Shown piece by piece: positions 1 through 5,492 of a DNA stretch of 7,469 nt. Every line of letters begins with the position of its first letter. The first letter of the stretch is position 1. Made by a program: the position numbers and the translations under genes. The stretch lies in assembly GCA_025353085.1 (NCBI GenBank), contig JANXRI010000301.1, positions 1-7,469 on the forward strand, written 5' to 3'. The notes beneath the pieces were generated by a model that saw nothing but the letters and a program-made list of their open reading frames with translations, had not been told where the DNA came from and ran no database searches. This DNA is from Betaproteobacteria bacterium. Its GTDB lineage: Bacteria > Pseudomonadota > Gammaproteobacteria > Burkholderiales > SG8-41.

Positions 1-56
1 TGCACTGGTTGATTAACAATACCGGCAAAACCGCGACGGACCCCGCACCCAGTGCA
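1..56. repeat. 8-bp inverted repeat flanking an apparently inverted 40-bp segment
   Basis: TGCACTGG at 1-8 is exactly complementary in inverted orientation to CCAGTGCA at 49-56, with 40 bp between the arms. On the pilU strand the gene reads ...S-P-T-N-L-H-W up to position 49, then VRGPSRFCRYC and a stop. Read on the plus strand from the first arm, the spacer continues the same LHW as LINNTGKTATDPAP without a stop. This is what is expected if the spacer has been flipped between the arms. The arms are seen directly; the inversion is inferred from the reading frame and from my recollection of PilU C-termini. Because the first arm begins exactly at base 1, a fold-back or chimeric contig end is a serious alternative to a genomic event. 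Confidence 0.65.
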
Positions 57-1086
57 GATTGGTGGGGGAATCAGAATTGGCCAGCGCGTTTTCAAGGCTG
101 ATCTGGCCGTTGGTGTAGAGATTAAACAGCGCCTGCTCGAAGGTCTGGGTGCCGGGCGCGAGACTCTGCTCCATCGCGTCCTTGATTTCGTCCATTGCCC
201 CGTTCTTGATCAGTTCGGCAATGTGTGAGGTATTCAACAGCACTTCGACCGCCGGGATGCGGCCGCCGTCTTTGCCGCGCACAAGGCGTTGCGACAGGAT
301 GCATCGAAGGCTGATCGCCAGGTCGGCCAACAGTGCCTCGCGGGCTTCGCGCGGGAAGAAATTGATGATGCGATTCAAAGCGTGGTAACTATTGTTCGCG
401 TGCAAAGTGGACAGGCACAGATGTCCTGTCTGGGCGAACAGCATGGCGCTTTGCAAAGTGGGTTGATCGCGGATTTCGCCGATCATCAACAGGTCAGGCG
501 CTTCGCGCATTGCGCTGATCAGCGCATGGTTGTATGAAAGTGTGTCGATGCCGACTTCGCGCTGGTTGACGATCGATTTCTTGTGTTTGAACACGAATTC
601 CATCGGATCTTCGATCGTCAGTATATGACCGGTGCGCGTGCTGTTCCGGTAATCGATCATCGCTGCCATGGAGGTGGATTTACCGGACCCGGTCGAGCCG
701 ACAATCAAAACCATGCCGAGCTTTTCCATAACGAGATCTTTGACGATCGGCGGCAGCTTCAACTCCTCGACGGTCGGAATGTTCGGCTTAATGTAGCGGA
801 TGACGATGCCAACTGCACCACGCTGACGGAATACATTGAGTCGGAAGCTGCCAAGGTTGGAGCGGCCAACCGCGAAATTCATTTCGAGCGTTTTTTCGTA
901 CTCCTGGATCTGGTGCTCGGACATGACTTCGTAGGCGATTTTTTTTACGGCTGCCGGATCGAGCACCTGGGCATTCACCGGCATTACGACGCCATTGATC
1001 TTGATCTGGATCGGTGCGCCTGCTGTAAAAAACATGTCAGACGCCTGTTTTTCAGCCATCAATGTGAATAACGGGTCGAGGAACAT
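13..1086 (-). CDS. pilU: PilU-type type IV pilus retraction ATPase, C-terminus altered
   Basis: This is a cytoplasmic hexameric ATPase of the PilT/VirB11 secretion-ATPase family that helps PilT depolymerise pilin during pilus retraction (twitching motility, DNA uptake). Visible in order are an N-terminal PAS-like domain (about residues 1-100, with ASDMFFTAG at 15-23), Walker A GSTGSGKST at 130-138, the Asp box ILTIEDP at 155-161, Walker B LLMIGEIRD at 199-207 with the likely catalytic Glu204, and the His box TGHLCLSTLHANN at 220-232. PilU is preferred over PilT because the C-terminal part (LLNTSHIAELIKNG, then TQTFEQALFNLY) is PilU-like and the PilT AIRNLIRE motif is absent. The ATG at 1086 gives the family N-terminus and lies 12 nt after the upstream gene's stop, so co-transcription is likely. 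The length of 357 residues is slightly short for PilU (about 380). The last 11 residues after LHW (346) look foreign because positions 9-48 appear inverted; the native end is probably outside the window. Confidence 0.93.
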   Translation of the reverse strand: MFLDPLFTLMAEKQASDMFFTAGAPIQIKINGVVMPVNAQVLDPAAVKKIAYEVMSEHQIQEYEKTLEMNFAVGRSNLGSFRLNVFRQRGAVGIVIRYIKPNIPTVEELKLPPIVKDLVMEKLGMVLIVGSTGSGKSTSMAAMIDYRNSTRTGHILTIEDPMEFVFKHKKSIVNQREVGIDTLSYNHALISAMREAPDLLMIGEIRDQPTLQSAMLFAQTGHLCLSTLHANNSYHALNRIINFFPREAREALLADLAISLRCILSQRLVRGKDGGRIPAVEVLLNTSHIAELIKNGAMDEIKDAMEQSLAPGTQTFEQALFNLYTNGQISLENALANSDSPTNLHWVRGPSRFCRYC

Positions 1087-1098
1087 GGTATTTTCCGC

Positions 1099-1896
1099 TC
1101 AGCGCTTGAGAAGCGACTTTATGTTGTGCATGAGACTTCTAACCTGATCAACATTTTCAGGCGGCTGCTGCGGCTCGGCGTCGCGTGCAACAGCAGCCTC
1201 AACGCGCGACGCGCGCAGATTGGTCGTCGTGGCCATTGCCTGCTGACGCCTGCCGGTGGTGCGAAAAGTATTCGGCTTGGCGATTATCATCTTGCTGAGT
1301 TCCTCGAGGACGTCTTTGCCGAATTCGTCGAAATCATAGATGTAGACGTATTCGCCGATTTTCTCGAGGTTCTTGGTGGTGATCTTGATCTGCCCGTTAT
1401 CGAGATCGCCGCTGATAGTTATCGTCACGGGAACCTCGCGCTTCAGCGTGAATATGCCGCGTTCGACGTAGCCGCGTTCATTACGCACCTCGCTTACTTC
1501 GAATTTCAGCGCGTGCGTCCACAGATGGTCGCGCAGGCGCTGCACCATGGGATCGGATTGTTTCTCGATCGTGATCTGGCCGTCGCCAATGCAGCGAAAG
1601 CGCAGGACTATAGCCTCAATAAAATCGTGATGATCGACAGTAAGCCGCCGGCCGTTGCAGTTGTAGTCGCACTGGAGCAGGTTCTCGAGTTTGGTGACGC
1701 CGCCCTCGATGTAGTAGTAGCGCGGGACTACCGGCTTGATGATGTTGAGCGAATTGAATAGATCGACCAGATAATGCAGGCCGTCTTTAAGATGCGCATC
1801 AGCAAGGCGCAAATTCTGATTGAGTTCAGCCTGGGTGACCTGCTGCTTCTGGCGCAGTGTATCCGCCTGCTGCTTGAGGTCGTCAAGTAAGCCCAT
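1099..1896 (-). CDS. conserved-looking hypothetical protein between dapD and pilU
   Basis: I do not recognise a named family for this 265-residue protein. It is probably cytoplasmic, as no signal peptide or membrane segment is visible. The N-terminus (residues 1-45, MGLLDDLKQQADTLRQKQQV...) is charged, Gln-rich and probably helical or coiled-coil. Residues 55-205 look like a compact alternating beta/alpha domain with many aromatic and charged residues (PRYYYIEGG at 58-66, YVYIYDFDEFGKD at 183-195). Residues 212-250 are a polar, Ala/Gln/Pro-rich linker, and a basic amphipathic helix (VRSLMHNIKSLLKR) ends the protein. The start is supported by a GGA-containing weak ribosome site about 6 nt upstream. 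It follows dapD by 68 nt and precedes pilU by only 12 nt, suggesting translation with pilU. A link to pili is possible only by position. That it is a real gene is supported by its protein-like composition and its tight packing with its neighbours. Confidence 0.85.
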   Translation of the reverse strand: MGLLDDLKQQADTLRQKQQVTQAELNQNLRLADAHLKDGLHYLVDLFNSLNIIKPVVPRYYYIEGGVTKLENLLQCDYNCNGRRLTVDHHDFIEAIVLRFRCIGDGQITIEKQSDPMVQRLRDHLWTHALKFEVSEVRNERGYVERGIFTLKREVPVTITISGDLDNGQIKITTKNLEKIGEYVYIYDFDEFGKDVLEELSKMIIAKPNTFRTTGRRQQAMATTTNLRASRVEAAVARDAEPQQPPENVDQVRSLMHNIKSLLKR

Positions 1897-1964
1897 TAAA
1901 TTCCGCGGCCGGGTAAAAAGCTATTTTGCCAATTTTCGAACAGCTTGGGAAGCACGGTATCGCA

Positions 1965-2786
1965 TTAGTCGCCGCGTAATAAATCGTTGATGCTGGTTTT
2001 TGCGCGCGTGCCCGCATCGACTCGTTTGACAATGACAGCGCAATAGAGCTGGCATTTACCGTCGCTCGACGGCAATGTCCCGGAAACCACCACCGAACCT
2101 GCCGGTATGCGTCCATAACTGACGCTGCCGGTCGCGCGATCGAATATGCGCGTGCTCTGGCCGATAAAAACACCCATTGAAATAACGGAGCCTGCTTCCA
2201 CTACAACGCCTTCGACGATTTCAGAACGCGCGCCCACGAAGCAATTGTCTTCAATGATGGTGGGATTGGCCTGCAACGGCTCAAGCACGCCGCCGATGCC
2301 GACGCCGCCCGATAAATGCACGTTTTTGCCAATTTGGGCACACGAGCCGACGGTGGCCCAGGTGTCTACCATCGTGCCTTCGTCAACATAAGCGCCGATG
2401 TTCACGTAGGAGGGCATCAGCACTGCGTTTTTCGCGATGTAAGCGCCACGCCGCACCATTGCCGGCGGCACGACCCGATAACCGCCGCGCGCGAAATCTT
2501 CCTTCGTAAAATGCGCGAACTTGCTTGGCACTTTGTCGAAGTAGCGGGTGGCGCCGCCCGCCATGGCGACGTTATCTTCGAGGCGAAATGACAGCAACAC
2601 GGCTTTTTTCAGCCACTGGTGGACGACCCAGGCACCGCCGATTTTTTCGGCGACCCGCAGTGTGCCGGCATCGAGCCCGGCCACCACTTCATTGACTGCC
2701 GCACCGACCTTTGCCGGCGCCGTGCCTGGGTGGAGGTCGGCGCGCTGCTCCCATGCCTGTTCAATAATGTTTTTTAGATCGTCCAT
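1965..2786 (-). CDS. dapD: 2,3,4,5-tetrahydropyridine-2,6-dicarboxylate N-succinyltransferase
   Basis: DapD transfers succinyl from succinyl-CoA to tetrahydrodipicolinate, forming N-succinyl-2-amino-6-ketopimelate in the succinylase branch of diaminopimelate/lysine synthesis; it is a cytosolic trimer. The protein has 273 residues, close to the family's usual 274. It has a helical N-terminal domain (1-100) followed by a left-handed beta-helix of imperfect hexapeptide repeats (about 103-235; e.g. VRRGAYIAKNAVLMPSYVNI and the glycine-rich SGGVGIGGVLEPLQ). Asp141 (MVDTWATVG) and Glu189 (ARSEIVEG) fall where the essential acidic residues are described in mycobacterial DapD. The C-terminus forms the usual CoA-side extension. 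The ATG at 2786 (MDDLKNIIEQAWE) is chosen over one 22 codons upstream because it gives the family N-terminus, has GGAAAAACC just before it, and avoids overlap with dapC. It lies 17 nt after the dapC stop, and the two are clearly an operon. Confidence 0.97.
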   Translation of the reverse strand: MDDLKNIIEQAWEQRADLHPGTAPAKVGAAVNEVVAGLDAGTLRVAEKIGGAWVVHQWLKKAVLLSFRLEDNVAMAGGATRYFDKVPSKFAHFTKEDFARGGYRVVPPAMVRRGAYIAKNAVLMPSYVNIGAYVDEGTMVDTWATVGSCAQIGKNVHLSGGVGIGGVLEPLQANPTIIEDNCFVGARSEIVEGVVVEAGSVISMGVFIGQSTRIFDRATGSVSYGRIPAGSVVVSGTLPSSDGKCQLYCAVIVKRVDAGTRAKTSINDLLRGD

Positions 2787-2803
2787 GGTTTTTCCGTTTG
2801 AAT

Positions 2804-3997
2804 TTAGTGTTGGCGTAAAAACGCGGCAATGCGCCCCGCTGCCTCGGTGCATTCAGCGGTCGACGCAACCAGCGCAATGCGCACAAACTGCGCGCCCGGA
2901 TTGACGCCTCGCGCATCGCGCGCGAGGTAGCTGCCGGGCAGCACTGACACATTTTGTGTGGCCAATAAATCGCGTGTAAATACAGTATCGTCGCCCAGCG
3001 TATCGAGCCAGATGTAAAACGCGGCATCCGGCATGCCAATCTCGGTGACGTCCCCCAATATTCGGGTAAATGCCGTGAATTTTTCACGGTATAGCCGGCG
3101 GTTCTCGACGACATGCGCTTCATCCTGCCATGCGGCAGTGCTGGCGGCATGGATGGGCGGGCTCATCGCGCAACCCTGATAAGTGCGATAGAGCAAAAAC
3201 TTTTTCAGTATTTCAGCGTCGCCGGCCACGAATCCCGAGCGCATGCCCGGCACATTCGAGCGCTTCGACAAACTGGAAAACATGACGAGGCGCGGATACC
3301 CGGCGCGCCCGCATTGCTGTGCGGCCTGCAAAGCGCCTAACGGCGGCTGTGCTTCGTCAAAATAAATTTCCGAATAACATTCATCGGCGGCGATCACAAA
3401 GCCGTATCGATCCGATAGCTCGAACAGACGCTGCCATTCATTCAACGTCATCACGCGTCCCGTCGGATTGCCCGGCGAGCACACGTAAACGAGCTGGGTA
3501 CGCTGCCAGACGTCGTCCGGCAATTGCGCAAAATCGAGCGTGAACCGATCCGCGGCCAAGGTATTTAAGTACTCGGGTTTCGCGCCAGCAAGCAGCGCGG
3601 CGCCTTCGTAGATCTGGTAGAACGGATTCGGCACGACCACGACAGGCGCATCGCGTGTACGGTCGACCACGGTTTGCGCAAACGCAAACAGCGCTTCACG
3701 GCTGCCGTTGACCGGTATGATCTGAGTGACCGGATCGATTCGGCGCAAGCCGTAACGGCGTTGCAACCAGGCGCCGATGGCAATGCGCAAACTCGGCGCC
3801 CCTAGCGTGGTCGGATAATTGGCAAGACCACCGAGGTTTTCGGTCAGTGCACGCTTGATAAATTCCGGGGTCGGATGTTTTGGCTCACCGATGTGCAGGC
3901 TGATCGGTTTTAATTTTGGATTGGGAGTGACTCCGCTCGTGAGAGCGGTAAGCTTTTGGAACGGATAACTCTGGAGTTGCTCGAAGGCGGCGTTCAT
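2804..3997 (-). CDS. dapC: N-succinyldiaminopimelate aminotransferase (class I PLP enzyme)
   Basis: DapC converts N-succinyl-2-amino-6-ketopimelate to N-succinyl-LL-2,6-diaminopimelate using glutamate and PLP, the step right after DapD. The 397-residue protein shows fold-type I aminotransferase landmarks: the N-terminal substrate segment SLHIGEPKHPTP (33-44), SPGNPTG at 174-180, Asp205 in AADECYSE for the PLP ring nitrogen, the Schiff-base Lys245 in SSLSKRSNVPGMRSGF (241-256), and the carboxylate-binding Arg373 in FVRIAL. The N-terminus MNAAFEQLQSYPFQKL matches the usual start of proteobacterial DapC proteins. No clear Shine-Dalgarno sequence precedes the ATG, but a TATAAT box lies about 30 nt upstream, so the gene probably heads the operon. 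ArgD-like or other class I aminotransferase activity is an alternative, but direct linkage to dapD makes DapC the best call. Confidence 0.94.
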   Translation of the reverse strand: MNAAFEQLQSYPFQKLTALTSGVTPNPKLKPISLHIGEPKHPTPEFIKRALTENLGGLANYPTTLGAPSLRIAIGAWLQRRYGLRRIDPVTQIIPVNGSREALFAFAQTVVDRTRDAPVVVVPNPFYQIYEGAALLAGAKPEYLNTLAADRFTLDFAQLPDDVWQRTQLVYVCSPGNPTGRVMTLNEWQRLFELSDRYGFVIAADECYSEIYFDEAQPPLGALQAAQQCGRAGYPRLVMFSSLSKRSNVPGMRSGFVAGDAEILKKFLLYRTYQGCAMSPPIHAASTAAWQDEAHVVENRRLYREKFTAFTRILGDVTEIGMPDAAFYIWLDTLGDDTVFTRDLLATQNVSVLPGSYLARDARGVNPGAQFVRIALVASTAECTEAAGRIAAFLRQH

Positions 3998-4025
3998 GCG
4001 CGGCAGTCAGGAGAGGGCAACTCGG

Positions 4026-4055
4026 ATTATAGGGGTGTTGCAGTGCAGTTCACAA
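4026..4055 (-). promoter_or_regulatory. predicted sigma70-type promoter for dapC-dapD
   Basis: On the minus strand a perfect TATAAT lies at 4031-4026. TTGTGA (four of six matches to TTGACA) is at 4055-4050, with an 18-nt spacer. Transcription would start near 4019, leaving a leader of about 20 nt before the dapC ATG at 3997. The element lies in the only non-coding gap upstream of dapC. The -35 overlaps the start of the divergent transporter gene, and the last base of the -10 overlaps that gene's ribosome site. This is a sequence match only. Confidence 0.55.
4031..4045 (+). promoter_or_regulatory. ribosome binding site deciding a GTG start for the transporter
   Basis: AGGGG at 4031-4035 is followed after 7 nt by GTG at 4043-4045. 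The next in-frame ATG at 4058 has only an A-rich stretch upstream and no purine ribosome site. An in-frame ATG further upstream at 3956 lies inside dapC on the other strand and would add a polar, non-membrane tail. The GTG is therefore the best start. Confidence 0.6.
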
Positions 4056-4930
4056 AAATGATCCCGGTGATGGCGCTACTGACCGGCGCGACGGTGTGGG
4101 GACTCATTTGGTACCCGTATCGCGCGCTCGACCATGCCGGCGTCGGCGGCGCCGCTGCAACGACGCTGACTTACGCCGGCGCTTTCTTGCTCGGCCTTAT
4201 ATTTTTGCGGCCACGTTTGCATCTGTCATGGTTATTGGCTGCCATCGCACTCACCGCCGGCTGGGCGAATGTCGGCTTTACGATCGCTGTTATCTATGGC
4301 GACGTGATGCGAGTCGTACTATTGTTTTACCTCTCGCCGATATGGACGATCCTGTTTGCACGCTGGTTGCTCGGCGAGCGGCTGTCGGCGACAGGTTATG
4401 CGCTGATGTTGTTCGCATTGGCTGGCGCCGCGGTCATGCTGTGGCAACCGCAGCGCGGCTGGCCGGTCCCCGGGACGGCCGCTGAATGGCTCGCGCTGTC
4501 CGCCGGCGCGATGTTTGCGTTCTCCAATGTTTTGATTCGCAAGACGCTCAAACTTGCGATCGAACTTAAAGTCATGGCGGTATTCTTCGGCGGCTTCGTG
4601 ATTGGCGCAATTTGCATTCTGTGGACATCGGCCGGTGTGCAAGCGCTGGTGCCGCCGCGTGATGCGGCCGTGCTGTTAATACTTTTGACGCTCGTGATAT
4701 TGGCCGTAAACGTCGCGGTACAGTTTGGCCTTACGCAGATCAGCGCCAATCGCGCGATCGTGATTTACCTGTTCGAACTCGTCGTGACGGCGATTTCGGC
4801 GTGGCTACTGGCTGATGAAGTGCTTGAAGCGCAGGAATGGTGCGGCGGAATAATGATCGTCGCCGCTGGCTTGCTGTCCGACCGGCTCGGCCATGCGCCG
4901 CCTGGCGACGCACTTGAAATCCGGTATTAG
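4043..4930 (+). CDS. EamA/DMT-superfamily inner-membrane transporter
   Basis: This is a 295-residue drug/metabolite-transporter-type permease with two EamA repeats. About ten hydrophobic segments can be placed by eye (roughly 7-26, 38-55, 62-84, 89-109, 114-134, 147-165, 177-195, 208-228, 236-256, 264-280). Each repeat ends with the family's characteristic acidic loop before its last helix: WLLGERLSATGY at 108-119 in the first half and WLLADEVLEAQEW at 254-266 in the second. Family members export amino acids, nucleobases or other small metabolites; the substrate cannot be read from sequence. Divergence from the lysine genes makes amino-acid export conceivable but unproven. It is transcribed away from dapC and converges on queF with 67 nt between the stop codons, where I see no strong terminator. 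No promoter of its own is obvious. The start choice is explained at the ribosome-site entry. Confidence 0.88.
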   Translation: MQFTKMIPVMALLTGATVWGLIWYPYRALDHAGVGGAAATTLTYAGAFLLGLIFLRPRLHLSWLLAAIALTAGWANVGFTIAVIYGDVMRVVLLFYLSPIWTILFARWLLGERLSATGYALMLFALAGAAVMLWQPQRGWPVPGTAAEWLALSAGAMFAFSNVLIRKTLKLAIELKVMAVFFGGFVIGAICILWTSAGVQALVPPRDAAVLLILLTLVILAVNVAVQFGLTQISANRAIVIYLFELVVTAISAWLLADEVLEAQEWCGGIMIVAAGLLSDRLGHAPPGDALEIRY

Positions 4931-4997
4931 AGCTTTATGTCTGCCGCGCGAAATTCGATAGAACAACACAACGGGTGCCGACATTATCAAACGACTG

Positions 4998-5414
4998 CTA
5001 GCGTGTACTCGACGAACCCGGCAGAGCGTCGAGGTTTGACGGGGCGGGCGCGCGCCAGCCTTTCTTTTGAGTCGTGGCGACCACTGTAGTGAAGATTCCG
5101 CCGCGTACGTAAAATTTGGCCGTCAACTGCATGAAGCGCGGTTGCGTGGCTTTGGCGAGATCGTCGAGAATCTGGTTGGTCACCGCCTCGTGAAATGCGC
5201 CTTCATTGCGATACGACCAGATATACAGTTTGAGGCTCTTCAGTTCGACGCATTTGCGGTCGGGCACGTAATCGAGATAGAGCGTTGCGAAGTCAGGTTG
5301 CCCGGTTTGCGGACACAGGCAGGTAAACTCCGGTATTTCCATGTGAATCTGGTAGTCGCGTCCCGGCTGCGGATTTGGAAACGTCGCGAGGCGCTTGTCG
5401 GGGGTGCTGGGCAT
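4998..5414 (-). CDS. queF: NADPH-dependent 7-cyano-7-deazaguanine reductase (short, YkvM-type)
   Basis: QueF reduces the nitrile of preQ0 to the amine of preQ1 with NADPH, the last step before insertion into tRNA for queuosine synthesis; it is a cytosolic tunnel-fold enzyme. The 138-residue length fits the unimodular Bacillus-type subfamily rather than the longer bimodular E. coli type. Key features are FTCLCPQTGQPDF (30-42), containing the nucleophilic Cys34 and Asp41; the QueF NADPH-binding motif ELKSLKLY (57-64); and the His75-Glu76 pair in AFHEAV for substrate binding. The ATG at 5414 gives a typical N-terminus (MPSTPDKRLATFPNP), though no strong ribosome site precedes it. The gene is divergent from smc. 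No preQ1 riboswitch was recognised in the 78-nt region upstream, and no other queuosine genes are in the window. Confidence 0.96.
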   Translation of the reverse strand: MPSTPDKRLATFPNPQPGRDYQIHMEIPEFTCLCPQTGQPDFATLYLDYVPDRKCVELKSLKLYIWSYRNEGAFHEAVTNQILDDLAKATQPRFMQLTAKFYVRGGIFTTVVATTQKKGWRAPAPSNLDALPGSSSTR

Positions 5415-5463
5415 TAGGGCAGATGAAAAAATTCAGTTAAAATGTCGCGCTATTCCGGCTCGA

Positions 5464-5471
5464 ATTATAAC
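5464..5471. promoter_or_regulatory. possible shared -10 region between queF and smc
   Basis: The near-symmetric AATTATAACC contains ATTATA at 5464-5469, which is a perfect TATAAT on the minus strand toward queF. It also contains TATAAC at 5466-5471 on the plus strand toward smc (five of six to consensus). Toward queF the leader would be about 43 nt; toward smc it would be about 15 nt to the TTG at 5493. Neither direction has a good -35 (only a T-run at 17 nt on the queF side), so this is tentative. It sits in the only intergenic stretch serving both genes. Confidence 0.35.
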
Positions 5472-5492
5472 CTTACCTGGCATACAAAAAAA

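Noticed and set aside
583..1071. Open frame of 162 codons on the plus strand opposite pilU
   Set aside because: It is antisense to a gene with clear ATPase motifs, and its composition (many His, Asp and Arg) is what the reverse strand of a GC-biased gene gives.
1126..1761. Open frame of 211 codons on the plus strand opposite the 265-residue gene
   Set aside because: I considered whether this could be the real gene. The minus-strand frame has a better protein-like composition and packs between dapD and pilU on the same strand, while this one has no plus-strand context and no recognisable family features.
1914..1946. Possible terminator between dapD and the 265-residue gene (AAGCT/AGCTT arms with a T-run on the minus strand)
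   Set aside because: The stem is only 5 bp, AT-containing, with a 19-nt loop and a T-run partly inside the stem, which is too weak to call.
2787..2852. 22-codon N-terminal extension of dapD
   Set aside because: It overlaps the 3' end of dapC, has no ribosome site, and is absent from the typical DapD N-terminus.
3956..4042. 29-codon N-terminal extension of the transporter from an ATG inside dapC
   Set aside because: The extension is polar and charged, unlike an EamA N-terminus, and lies largely antisense to dapC; the GTG with AGGGG is better.
5423..5440. Five-codon open frame (MKKFS) just upstream of the possible smc ATG
   Set aside because: It is too short to support, with no ribosome site or attenuator-like structure around it.
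5415..5492. preQ1 riboswitch upstream of queF
   Set aside because: The minus-strand leader is short and shows no preQ1-type hairpin with an A-rich tail; only promoter-like AT sequence is seen.
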